From Onishia taeanensis (lineage in GTDB: Bacteria > Pseudomonadota > Gammaproteobacteria > Pseudomonadales > Halomonadaceae), in assembly GCF_003268885.1 (NCBI RefSeq), contig NZ_QLSX01000010.1, positions 110,291 to 174,290 of the forward strand: a stretch of DNA of 64,000 nucleotides, read 5' to 3'. The translations under genes were made by a program, and so were the position numbers. A model generated the notes under the pieces. The model was not told the DNA's origin. It made no database searches and was given only the letters and a program-made list of their open reading frames with translations. Below, one piece after another: positions 44,056 to 53,011 of this stretch. Numbering within the stretch: the first letter of the stretch is position 1; each line of letters begins with the position of its first letter.

Positions 44056-45255
44056 ATGAAAGTATGTCTGGTCAACGATACCTCCGATGACCCGAATTGG
44101 GGCGCTCGAGCGACCTCTTTGGCGCTTCGCGAGCTGATTCATGAAGCAGGCGGGCAGGTCGAATCGACGCTGTATCAGTACCGTATTGGCATGGCGCAGA
44201 CGGAGGATATTGCGTCAGTTCGAGACGCTGAGGTTCTATCAGGGCAGGTGGAAGATGTCGCGCCGAGCCGTTGGCAAGAGTTTGAGTCTAGAGCCCGCGA
44301 GGTCATGGATGGCGTCATCTTTCCGGAAATATATACCGCTCTGGCCATTAGTGACGTCGTGCTAGTCAGCGGCGAAGGCTGCATCTATGACTGTACCCGG
44401 CAAAGTCGCATGATCTACTTCATCGCCTATCTGGCAAAGCGTTTTTTCGGCAAGCCAACGGCGATAGTCAACCACAGTATTGTGATGAACGACCCGGTAT
44501 TGAGGGAAATCGCCGACCATGTCTATCCGTTGTTGGATGACATCGTGTTTCGCGAGCCAGACTCGGCGTTGGCCTGTTCCCGCGGGCTGGGTCGCGTAGC
44601 GTCTGATGCCGCCTATCTGTACCAACCACAAGGCACAGAATGGTGGTCTCGGCTGGGATCAGCTCAGGAATCGTCTCAGGATGAGAACGAAGGCGATATC
44701 TTGCGCGGTGGAGCCTTCGATCCGCAGGCTCCTTATGCCTGCATCGGTGGAGGTTCGGTGTATTTTCGTGGACTCAAGCCGGGGTTCGATGCGGTACCGA
44801 GCTTCAGCAAACTATGTCGAGCGCTGCAGGCATGTGTCGGGCAGGTCATTCTTACCGCTTCGTCGGGCAAGGATCTGCGCATCATGGAGCCCGTTGCTGA
44901 ACGCCTCGACCTGCCTTTGGCCGGTGTCAATTTGCCTATCCAATCGGCGGTAAATCTGATGGGGAATGCCCAGGTTTACATTGGCGCTCGCTGGCATCCC
45001 AGCATCTTTGCACATAGCGGCGGTACACCGGTCATCGCCCTGAATCGGCATACTGTCAAAATGGATGCCTTTCTCAAGCAGGCGGACATGCAGCAGAGCG
45101 CCTTCGATCCATTCGCGATCGAGGATCAGTTTGACGATCTGATGGCAGAGGTCAAAGCACACCTGCAGGCGGGAGAAGGGCTCAGAAGACGCTTGCGCAG
45201 CAGGGCGCTTCGGCTCGCCGGTATGGCGCGTGAGAACGTGCGTCTCCTGACCTAA
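44056..45255 (+). CDS. polysaccharide pyruvyltransferase-family protein
   Basis: A 399-residue GT-B-like protein of the polysaccharide pyruvyltransferase family, whose members add ketal pyruvate from PEP to glycans. Visible features are the N-terminal NDTSDDPNWGARATSLALREL (split over the first helix), VVLVSGEGCIYD near 97-108 and the C-terminal family motif IGARWHPSIFAHSGGTPVIA (two blocks near 312-331). It could place a pyruvate or act as a related transferase; the acceptor is unknown. The ATG at 44056 has GGTGGGAG. It lies among nonulosonate tailoring genes. Confidence 0.78.
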   Translation: MKVCLVNDTSDDPNWGARATSLALRELIHEAGGQVESTLYQYRIGMAQTEDIASVRDAEVLSGQVEDVAPSRWQEFESRAREVMDGVIFPEIYTALAISDVVLVSGEGCIYDCTRQSRMIYFIAYLAKRFFGKPTAIVNHSIVMNDPVLREIADHVYPLLDDIVFREPDSALACSRGLGRVASDAAYLYQPQGTEWWSRLGSAQESSQDENEGDILRGGAFDPQAPYACIGGGSVYFRGLKPGFDAVPSFSKLCRALQACVGQVILTASSGKDLRIMEPVAERLDLPLAGVNLPIQSAVNLMGNAQVYIGARWHPSIFAHSGGTPVIALNRHTVKMDAFLKQADMQQSAFDPFAIEDQFDDLMAEVKAHLQAGEGLRRRLRSRALRLAGMARENVRLLT

Positions 45256-45320
45256 GTCCGTTCTGTCTATTGAATCTCGTGATACCCAACTCCTGCCCTT
45301 AATTTAGAGGCTTACGCTCC

Positions 45321-46250
45321 ATGGTCACGCGTGTCGGCATGCTGGGAATGAGTGATGGTAACGGCCATCCGTTCTCTTTCTCCGCGATTATCAATGGTTA
45401 CTCAGACAATGGGATGCGTCATTCCGGCTGGCCAGGCATCTATGACTACGTACGTCGCCGCCATGGATCGGAATTCGGCGTGGGCGATCTGCGCGTCACC
45501 CATGCCTGGACCCAGGACGCCGAACAGACGGCGGCCCTATGCAGGGCCACAAGCATTCCGCATGCCGTCTCGTCACCCACCGATATGCTCGGTGTAGTAG
45601 AAGCGGTGATCATCGCTCGGGACGATCATGCCTCTCACCGCCCCCTGGCCATGCCCTTTCTGGAAGCCGGTATACCCGTATTTATCGATAAACCTCTGAC
45701 ACTGGATCTCGACGAGTTGCGCTGGTTCACGCCTTACCTTGAGAGCGGCTTGCTTATGTCCTGCTCGGGAATGCGCTATGCCAAGGAATTGGACGCATGG
45801 CGAGCAGGACAGATCGATCATGGCGAGATGAGACTGGTTCGCGGAACCATCGTCAACGATTGGGAGCGCTATGGCGTGCATCTTCTGGACGCCATCCTAC
45901 CGTTGATGCCATCACGTCCGATATCAGTAAGCGCCCTGCCGGCCGCCCATGACTCCTTGATCGTGGTGATGGGGGACGGTGTGCCGGTCCACATAGATGC
46001 ACTCGGACAGGTGCCGGCGATGTTTCGCGTAGAACTGATGAGTAGCCACCATATCAGCTGTTTCGATATTACTGACAACTTCTCGATGTTTCGCCGCACT
46101 CTCTGGGCTTTCTGGCGGCAGATAGTAGATGGACATCCCGCGATTCCCGCTGTGGAGACAGTCGACGTCATTCGTACATTGATCGCTGGAAAATTAGCGC
46201 TCCAGAACCGAAAGGAGGTGTCATTAGGTGGATTCGACAACCTTTTATGA
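45321..46250 (+). CDS. Gfo/Idh/MocA-family oxidoreductase (PtmF-like)
   Basis: A 309-residue NAD(P)-dependent sugar oxidoreductase-like protein. The N-terminal dinucleotide fold is unusual: instead of GxGxxG it reads GMSDGNGHPFSFSAIINGY, with a long first loop. The family EKP motif appears as IDKPLTLD (near 121-128), Asp replacing Glu. The C-terminal half has the expected beta sheet. Odd cofactor-binding residues suggest an altered reaction. PtmF in Campylobacter is a comparable protein beside PtmA. The end overlaps the next SDR by 23 bases. Confidence 0.75.
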   Translation: MVTRVGMLGMSDGNGHPFSFSAIINGYSDNGMRHSGWPGIYDYVRRRHGSEFGVGDLRVTHAWTQDAEQTAALCRATSIPHAVSSPTDMLGVVEAVIIARDDHASHRPLAMPFLEAGIPVFIDKPLTLDLDELRWFTPYLESGLLMSCSGMRYAKELDAWRAGQIDHGEMRLVRGTIVNDWERYGVHLLDAILPLMPSRPISVSALPAAHDSLIVVMGDGVPVHIDALGQVPAMFRVELMSSHHISCFDITDNFSMFRRTLWAFWRQIVDGHPAIPAVETVDVIRTLIAGKLALQNRKEVSLGGFDNLL

Positions 46251-47055
46251 CCTGTTTGATCTCAAGGGACGTGTAGCAATCGTGACAGGTGGACTCGGCA
46301 TTCTGGGGCAGCATTTCTGCCAAGCTCTGGCGGAATTTGGTGCCAATGTGGTGGTGGCCGACCTGGATGGAGAGTCTGCGGAGCGATATGCGGCTGAGCT
46401 AGGACGGGATACGGGCGTGCGTTGTATCGGCCTGCCCTGTGATGTCAGCGACGAGGCTTCGGTGGAAGCACTAGTCACTAGCACGTTGGAGCACTTCGGT
46501 GCCATCGATATTCTTCACAATAATGCGGCCAGCAAGTCCGATGATCTCGGGGCCTTCTTCACACCGGTAGAAGAATACAGTCTGGCGGAATGGAGAAAGA
46601 TAATGGCCGTTAATCTGGATGGCGTATTTCTGGTGTCACGCAGTGTGGGTCGCCGCATGATTGAGCAGGGTAGGGGGGGGAGCATCATCCATACTGGCTC
46701 CATCTATGGCCAGTTAGGCAGTGACCCACGCATTTATCAGGGGTCTGAATACCTGGGAATCGCCATTAACACGCCGCCTGTCTATGCCGCTTCAAAGGCA
46801 GGAGTGTCTGGGCTGGCGCGGTATCTGGCCACTAATTGGGCGTCACACGGTATCCGGGTCAACACCCTGATTCCTGGTGGAGTGCAAAGCGGTCAGAACG
46901 CGGCATTCGTCGATCGCTACTCCCAGCGAGTACCGATGGGGCGGATGGGGCAGCCCGACGATCTAGTGGGAGCCCTCATCTTCCTGGCCTCGGACGCCTC
47001 GCGATACGTCACCGGTCAGTGCCTGTATGTCGATGGCGGACTCAGCGCCTGGTAG
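46228..47055 (+). CDS. short-chain dehydrogenase/reductase (PtmA-like, second copy)
   Basis: A 275-residue SDR: TGGLGILGQHFCQAL (about 19-33), NNAASKSDD in place of NNAG, catalytic Ser in SIIHTGSIYGQ, YAASKAG for Tyr-Lys, and YVDGGLSAW at the end. Like the SDR at 43211 it has an insertion before the catalytic Tyr (DPRIYQGSEYLGIAINTPP). The two are paralogues with the same variant motifs. The GTG start at 46228 has a perfect AAAGGAGG site and overlaps the oxidoreductase gene by 23 bases, implying coupling. Confidence 0.85.
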   Translation: MDSTTFYDLFDLKGRVAIVTGGLGILGQHFCQALAEFGANVVVADLDGESAERYAAELGRDTGVRCIGLPCDVSDEASVEALVTSTLEHFGAIDILHNNAASKSDDLGAFFTPVEEYSLAEWRKIMAVNLDGVFLVSRSVGRRMIEQGRGGSIIHTGSIYGQLGSDPRIYQGSEYLGIAINTPPVYAASKAGVSGLARYLATNWASHGIRVNTLIPGGVQSGQNAAFVDRYSQRVPMGRMGQPDDLVGALIFLASDASRYVTGQCLYVDGGLSAW

Positions 47056-47103
47056 CTCACAAAAGATATTGATAACAATACAGAAGACTAGGTAGCGACG
47101 ATC

Positions 47104-48099
47104 ATGGCGAATAATCTTACCATCGTGATGTATCACTATGTCCGCCCCTTGAAAGAGTCCCGCTATCCCGATCTCAAGGCTCTTGAATCGGAGAATTTTC
47201 GTGGCCAGCTTGATTACATACAGCGTCATTACACAGTAGTGAACATGCAAGACGTCATTGCCGCAACCCGCGGTGAGGCCAGGCTGCCGGAGCAAGCCAT
47301 CCTGCTTACCTTTGACGATGGCTATCGGGATCACTACGAGCATGTCTTTCCGCTGCTCGTTGAGCGTGGCGTGCAAGGGAGTTTCTTTCCTCCCGCTTGC
47401 GCGGTGCGTGAAGGGCGCGTGTTGGACGTCAACAAGATTCACTTCACCCTTGCCAGTAGCACCAATCCACAGCGGCTGATCGCCGAGATATTTGCCGTCA
47501 TGGATGCTCACCGCAATGAATACGGTTTGCCCGGCAATGCGGAATGCTTTGATGCCTTTTCAAGAGAAAGCCGCTATGACAGTGCCGACGTGACCTTCAT
47601 CAAGCGCATCCTACAGAAGGGACTGCCGGCGCCGATGCGCGGGTCTCTCATTGATCGCCTGTTTCGTCAATTCGTGACCAATGACGAGCGCGACTTTGCC
47701 GCAGAGCTGTACATGGATGATACCCAGCTGCGTGAATTGCTTGACGCCGGCATGTTCATTGGCAGTCACGGTGATCAGCATCTGTGGCTGAATACGCTTA
47801 GTGCCGACGAACAGCGGAGTGAAGTTGAGACCAGCCTGGAATTCATGGGTGATATTGGTGTGCCACAACATGATTGGGTCATGTGCTATCCCTACGGCGG
47901 TTATAACAATGCCCTACTGGCGCTTTTACGGGAAAAGGGCTGTGCACTGGGGTTGACTGTTGACGTGGGTGTGGCAGATCTAGCTCTAACAGACCCTCTT
48001 TGCCTGCCAAGGTTGGACACTAACGACTTACCCAATTCGCTTGACGCCTGCTTAGCACACGGTGAGCCGACCAACGAAGGCCGGCATCTCGAGGCATAA
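47104..48099 (+). CDS. polysaccharide deacetylase (NodB homology, CE4)
   Basis: A 331-residue carbohydrate deacetylase-like protein with no signal peptide, so likely cytoplasmic, acting on a precursor. MYHYVRP opens the domain. The metal motif TFDDG gives D71-D72, and the SHxxxH motif is SHGDQH at 221-226. A later MCYPYGGYNN segment is the family motif 3. A removable acetyl on a nonulosonate precursor or lipid-linked intermediate is a plausible target, by context only. Confidence 0.83.
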   Translation: MANNLTIVMYHYVRPLKESRYPDLKALESENFRGQLDYIQRHYTVVNMQDVIAATRGEARLPEQAILLTFDDGYRDHYEHVFPLLVERGVQGSFFPPACAVREGRVLDVNKIHFTLASSTNPQRLIAEIFAVMDAHRNEYGLPGNAECFDAFSRESRYDSADVTFIKRILQKGLPAPMRGSLIDRLFRQFVTNDERDFAAELYMDDTQLRELLDAGMFIGSHGDQHLWLNTLSADEQRSEVETSLEFMGDIGVPQHDWVMCYPYGGYNNALLALLREKGCALGLTVDVGVADLALTDPLCLPRLDTNDLPNSLDACLAHGEPTNEGRHLEA

Positions 48100-48130
48100 A
48101 CTCATATGAGTCGTCGTAACAGGACTGCCC

Positions 48131-49420
48131 ATGACTAACATGATGAAACTACTTGCCGACCTGACGCCGCTCAATCGCGTGGTCTGTTCCAGCGACTTTG
48201 ATGACACCATTCGCTACATGCAGGATATTCTACCATTTCGTGAACATACCTATTCTGCTGATAATAACTATAATGGTTGGGTTATTCCCAATAAATGGGA
48301 TATCAAAGCCGCTAGAATTTATTATCAGGGAAAAACGATCTACGAGAGCGGACATCCGCTGGCCGTCATGGCTCTCTCCACCTCTTTCAGTGGCACCGTG
48401 GATCGCGAGGAACTGCGGCGCCACCTCCATTACGATCATCGTTACCCCGATGCTGTTCCTTTCCACTTCCGTCAGCTCTTTCGTAGTTGGCAACGAGACT
48501 GGGGGTTCTGTGTGCCAAAAACCTTCTACGACGGCCTACAGGAAGGGGAGTACGATGTTCTGATCGAGACTGAAGAGGCGCCGGGAACGCTGCGGGTGAT
48601 AGATTACACTCTCGAGGGGAAGTCCCCTGAAACTATCATTTTTGCTGCCAACTTGGACCACCCCGGTGTGGCTAACGACGGCCTATCCGGTGTAGCGGTG
48701 GGAGTGTCCCTGTTTGAGGCATTACGCCGGCGTCAGGAAAAGACCAACTTCAGCTACCGACTGGTACTGGCACCAGGAATCATCGGCAATGAGTATTATC
48801 TTGGCCACCTAGCGAGTGCCGAGATAGAGCACTTGCTAGAAGGGGTAATGCTGGAAATGCTAGGTTCACCTACCGAGCTTGCCCTTCAGCATTCTCGTCA
48901 TCGAGAGTCCAATATAGAGTTAGCAGTGGCCGAGTCGCTAGTAGCGAATGACTGTGAACATCATACCGGGGAATTTGAAAGCGAGTTACTTAACGACGAG
49001 TACATCTGGGAAGCCTATGGTATTCCCATGGCGTCCTTGTCACGCTTCCCGTATCCCGAGTATCACACCGATAGCGATAATCTGGATTTAATGCGACCTG
49101 AGCGGCTGGAAGAGGCCGTAAAGGTGCTAATGCAAGCAGTCGAGACCTTGGAGTCGAGTTCTATCGTGCGCAAGCGTTTCTCAGGAAACATTTGCCTTTC
49201 CAACCCCGAGTATGATCTCTACATTGATCCGGGACAGGTCGCCTTTGGCGATATGCCTGACGAACAGCGCCGTCGCATGCGACTATTGATGGACACAATT
49301 CCTACCCTGACTAGGCCTACGAGCATCAATATTCTGGCGGAGAGAGTTGGTTTGCCATTAACGATGGTCGAGAATTATCTCGCAAAATGGGTTCGTCATG
49401 GACTGCTGGAACTGACCTGA
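48131..49420 (+). CDS. DUF4910-type zinc aminopeptidase-like protein with C-terminal winged helix
   Basis: A 429-residue protein related to M28-like zinc peptidases catalogued as DUF4910/DUF2172. Possible zinc ligands: His in AANLDHPGVANDGLSG (about 173-188), Asp in the same block, Glu in GVMLEMLG, and His in YPEYHTDSDN. The last 60 residues look like a winged helix (INILAERVGLPLTMVENYLAK). Such proteins occur in surface-glycan loci without a proven role; amide hydrolysis or deacylation of a sugar is possible. The base composition turns lower here than in the preceding genes. Confidence 0.75.
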   Translation: MTNMMKLLADLTPLNRVVCSSDFDDTIRYMQDILPFREHTYSADNNYNGWVIPNKWDIKAARIYYQGKTIYESGHPLAVMALSTSFSGTVDREELRRHLHYDHRYPDAVPFHFRQLFRSWQRDWGFCVPKTFYDGLQEGEYDVLIETEEAPGTLRVIDYTLEGKSPETIIFAANLDHPGVANDGLSGVAVGVSLFEALRRRQEKTNFSYRLVLAPGIIGNEYYLGHLASAEIEHLLEGVMLEMLGSPTELALQHSRHRESNIELAVAESLVANDCEHHTGEFESELLNDEYIWEAYGIPMASLSRFPYPEYHTDSDNLDLMRPERLEEAVKVLMQAVETLESSSIVRKRFSGNICLSNPEYDLYIDPGQVAFGDMPDEQRRRMRLLMDTIPTLTRPTSINILAERVGLPLTMVENYLAKWVRHGLLELT

Positions 49421-49548
49421 TTTTTCTCGCCTTGTCGATAAGTCTTGAGTCTCATCCAAACTGTTGATTAGTCACTTGTTTATAGGTGTTTTGCAAGTAT
49501 CGCTGTATTTTTTAAGTGGCTTTCAATCCTTTATTGGGAATGAGTAAA

Positions 49549-51354
49549 ATGTTCAAAAGTATAAAAGAACTGTATTCCCTGTTGAACAAAGAGCAGCGAG
49601 ATAAACTCCTTGTCATGCAGGTCATGGTAGTTTTTATGTCCTTCTCTGAGCTGGCAGGTGTCATTTCCGTTGGGCCTTTTATGGCCTTGGTTGGTGACAT
49701 GAGCAGGCTAGAAGGGGACTCCATATTGGCTGAAATCTACCGTTCCAGCGGGGCTTCTTCCCCTTCTGATTTTATCTTCTGGCTTGGTATTGGTGTATTA
49801 TTACTTCTCAGTATTACTACACTGATATCGGTAGTTACCACCTGGCAACTCGAAATGTTCGGTCATCGTGTAGGGGCGGAACTTTCGAGTCGTTTGTTTA
49901 AACATTACATGTACCAGCCCTGGCTATTTCACGCTAATGGCAGCAGCAGTCAATTGTCCAAACAAATTGCTCAGGAGTGTCAGCGTATTACGGTATCTGT
50001 AATAACTCCTTTGATGAATATGAATGCCAAGGCTGTTATGGCAAGCCTGATGGCGACGGCACTGTTCATTTACGATCCGCTAGTAGCGACAGTCGGCTTG
50101 CTAATTTTTATGATCGCCTATCTTCTGCTCTACCGTACAGTGCGCCGTCGCTTGATCAACAATGGAACGACAGTATCGGAAACCCAAGCGCTACGATTCA
50201 AGTTGATGGCAGAGGGTTTTGGAGGCATCAAGGATGCACTCCTGTTAGGTCGGCAGCGCGTCTTTACCGAACGTTTCGAAAAAGTGAGCCAGCGTTTTGC
50301 CAATGCGCAGGGAGCTACTCTGGCGATGAGCCAGGTACCCCGCTTTGCGATGGAGTTAGTCGCCTTCGGTGCGGTGATATTCCTCGTGCTTTACCTTTTG
50401 GCTGCTCATCAAGGTAACTTGGGCACCATCCTGCCGGTGCTTTCCGTGTATGCGCTGGCTGGCTTCAAGCTTCTTCCGGCCTTTCAGCAGATCTACTCCA
50501 GTGTTTCGCGGGTGCGCGGTAATCTGGCCGCATTCGAGTCGATGCGAGATGACCTGCACGCCAGTGCAGTGAGCAGTGTTGATCAGGAGCGGTCTGATCC
50601 CGAGAAAGCTGGCCGCTGGGTGCCTCGGCAATCCATTGAATTCCGCGACGTCCACTTTCAATATCCGGGCAAACAAGCGTCTGCCGTAGATGGGCTGACA
50701 CTGGAGATTACAGCTAATCAAGTGATCGGCCTTGTCGGAGCCTCCGGCTCTGGGAAGTCGACTGCCATCGACCTGCTTCTAGGGTTGATCGACCCCACAA
50801 GTGGCCAGGTACTCATCGATGGGGAGCCCCTGACCACTAAGAATAAACGCGCATGGCAGAACAGTCTGGGTCTGGTGCCTCAAAGCATTTTCCTTTCTGA
50901 TACGAGCATTCGCGAGAATATTGCTTTTGGGCTTCCGCCGTCTTCAATCAATGACGTGCGCGTAAGACGTGCGGCTAATTTGGCTAATCTCGATGAACTG
51001 ATATCGGAGCTCCCCGAGGGACTGGAAACCGATGTGGGCGAACGTGGTGTCCAGCTCTCTGGCGGGCAGCGACAGCGGATCGGCATCGCCCGTGCCTTGT
51101 ATCATGATGCCGACGTACTGGTGTTGGATGAAGCAACCAGTGCCTTGGATGGCATCACTGAGCAACTGGTTATGGACGCCATTCATGAGTTTTCAGGCAC
51201 CAAGACGATCGTCATTATTGCTCATCGCCTCGCTACCGTGAAGCAGTGCGACTGTATCTATCTGATGAAGGATGGACGAGTTATTGATCAGGGGCGATTT
51301 CAAGACCTGGTAATTCGTAACGATACTTTTAAGCGGATGGCGGAACGAGCCTGA
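49549..51354 (+). CDS. ABC transporter flippase, PglK-like (fused membrane and ATPase domains)
   Basis: A 601-residue half-transporter: six membrane helices in about 1-330, then an ATPase with Walker A GASGSGKST (K403), LSGGQRQRIGIARAL near 503 and Walker B VLVLDEATSALD. It begins MFKSIKELYSLLNKEQRDKL, like PglK, which flips undecaprenyl-linked oligosaccharide to the periplasm. No Wzx is seen in the locus, so this is the probable flippase. The ATG at 49549 has GGGA 10 bases upstream; ATG 49540 and GTG 49516 are alternatives. A single long AT-moderate gene, no partner ATPase. Confidence 0.88.
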   Translation: MFKSIKELYSLLNKEQRDKLLVMQVMVVFMSFSELAGVISVGPFMALVGDMSRLEGDSILAEIYRSSGASSPSDFIFWLGIGVLLLLSITTLISVVTTWQLEMFGHRVGAELSSRLFKHYMYQPWLFHANGSSSQLSKQIAQECQRITVSVITPLMNMNAKAVMASLMATALFIYDPLVATVGLLIFMIAYLLLYRTVRRRLINNGTTVSETQALRFKLMAEGFGGIKDALLLGRQRVFTERFEKVSQRFANAQGATLAMSQVPRFAMELVAFGAVIFLVLYLLAAHQGNLGTILPVLSVYALAGFKLLPAFQQIYSSVSRVRGNLAAFESMRDDLHASAVSSVDQERSDPEKAGRWVPRQSIEFRDVHFQYPGKQASAVDGLTLEITANQVIGLVGASGSGKSTAIDLLLGLIDPTSGQVLIDGEPLTTKNKRAWQNSLGLVPQSIFLSDTSIRENIAFGLPPSSINDVRVRRAANLANLDELISELPEGLETDVGERGVQLSGGQRQRIGIARALYHDADVLVLDEATSALDGITEQLVMDAIHEFSGTKTIVIIAHRLATVKQCDCIYLMKDGRVIDQGRFQDLVIRNDTFKRMAERA

Positions 51355-51468
51355 GTCGTCTCACTACTGTTTCTCCGGCCATTAAACCCTGCCAGTAGGT
51401 GGGGTCGGTAATAAATTGCCTGCCAGTGAAAGAATACTAGGCCTTCCATAGCTGAGGAGTTTTTCAGG

Positions 51469-52899
51469 ATGAAAAATATTTTTTTCCTGCTTTCCGTGAG
51501 TGAGTCTTTTTTTACTAGCTGTATGGAATTGTTTAAAAAGGATCCTAATAGCAAGAATGTTTACTTGTCTTGCTTTTCATATTGCAACAAAAATGACAGC
51601 GATTTATCTGTTTTTGATCATGCTGTGTATTTTAAGGATGCTCTTGAATCCAAAAACAAAATAAGTATGGAAGAATGCCTTCGCCAGGCGAAACGGATGG
51701 AAAGCGAGTATCATTTCGTCTTGTCCAGTTTGATCCATGCGGAGCGCAACTTCGATCGCTTTGATAAACAGGATGTATTTCGAATCGCTATTTCAATGGC
51801 ACTAAAGGTAGAAGAGATAAATTCTTTAAAGCCAATTGAAATGGTAGTATCAGAAGGGCTGGATGACTTCTTAAGTATGTTCCTATATTTTTTCTCCAAA
51901 AAGAATGATATACCTTTCAGGTATCCCGTCCGGAGCAGGATAGGTACGGGACTGTATCTGTCTGATGGCCCAGACGGTCATGTCGTCACGGCAAGCTTGC
52001 GCAACAAAGGGAAGTCTATGCTTGAGGCCGATGCCTATATAGAAGGTTATTTAAAGGAGAAGATTCAGCCATCATATATGGTCGCGAATAGGCGGTTCTT
52101 CAAGGTAGCCAGTAAGCAAGATTTCCTCACCTTGGGAAAGATGCTCATTCGAAAAGATAGAAAAACAACCTTTCACGCATACCAGGATCCCTTTAGTGCC
52201 GTGAAGAAGAGGGTGGTTAGGATAATCAATGCATCAAGATATGCTTCATGCCTGAGCAAGAACGAAGCTGATATTGAAAAACTTTCAGAGATGGGGTTGA
52301 AGTATTTTATTTATCCTCTGCATTTTCACCCAGAAGCATCAACGCTTGTAAAAGGACGTTGGATAAATAACCAGCTGCAGATTATTGAGTTTATCTCAAA
52401 GTCATTACCTGCAGATTGCGTTTTGCTTGTAAAAGAACATAAGGTATCTATTGGTAGGAGAGAAAGAAGTTTTTATGACGAAGTTGTCAAGCACCATAAT
52501 GTGATGCTGGTTAGCCACAAGCTGAATCCTCATGATCTGATAAAGCGTTCCTGCGGAGTGGTAACCATATCCTCTAGCATGGGGTTAGAAGCAATATTTC
52601 ATGATAAAGCCGTTATATGTTTCGGCGATGTTTTTTACAATCAGGTAAACGGAGTGGTAAATGCGAGAAATATCGCCAAAATGAATGAGTATGTGTTGGA
52701 AGCCCTGAGTTTCAAAGGGTACTCACAAGGTGATGTTAGATGTCTTATATATGAAATAATCACCTCGTCAGTTTTTCCGGAGAAGGATTTTAGTCCACAC
52801 AAATATGCAGAGGAACACTGTGAAGTCTTCCTGGATTTACTCGCAACGGATATTGATTTTGTCATCCACGGTAAAGCGTTGAGGAAAAATGTAGCATAG
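51469..52899 (+). CDS. capsule-synthesis-type glycosyltransferase
   Basis: A 476-residue cytoplasmic protein resembling the capsule polysaccharide synthesis family (KpsC/KpsS-like, GT-B). Indicators are FIYPLHFHPEAS near 281-292, VLLVKEHKVS near 319-328 and the acceptor/nucleotide-site motif SCGVVTISSSMGLEAIFHDK near 363-382. That C-terminal motif is typical of enzymes using CMP-activated sugars (Kdo, sialic acid), which suits a CMP-nonulosonate donor. The codon use is much more AT-rich than in the nonulosonate genes. Start ATG 51469 with GAGGAG upstream. Confidence 0.68.
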   Translation: MKNIFFLLSVSESFFTSCMELFKKDPNSKNVYLSCFSYCNKNDSDLSVFDHAVYFKDALESKNKISMEECLRQAKRMESEYHFVLSSLIHAERNFDRFDKQDVFRIAISMALKVEEINSLKPIEMVVSEGLDDFLSMFLYFFSKKNDIPFRYPVRSRIGTGLYLSDGPDGHVVTASLRNKGKSMLEADAYIEGYLKEKIQPSYMVANRRFFKVASKQDFLTLGKMLIRKDRKTTFHAYQDPFSAVKKRVVRIINASRYASCLSKNEADIEKLSEMGLKYFIYPLHFHPEASTLVKGRWINNQLQIIEFISKSLPADCVLLVKEHKVSIGRRERSFYDEVVKHHNVMLVSHKLNPHDLIKRSCGVVTISSSMGLEAIFHDKAVICFGDVFYNQVNGVVNARNIAKMNEYVLEALSFKGYSQGDVRCLIYEIITSSVFPEKDFSPHKYAEEHCEVFLDLLATDIDFVIHGKALRKNVA

Positions 52900-53011
52900 C
52901 CTTCATCTGTTGGTTTTGGGTTTTACGGCTTTATTATTATTGGTAATTATATCTAATAATTTTCCTAAGAATAAATTTCATATCGATTATTTTTCCCGGC
53001 GGGAGATTTAA

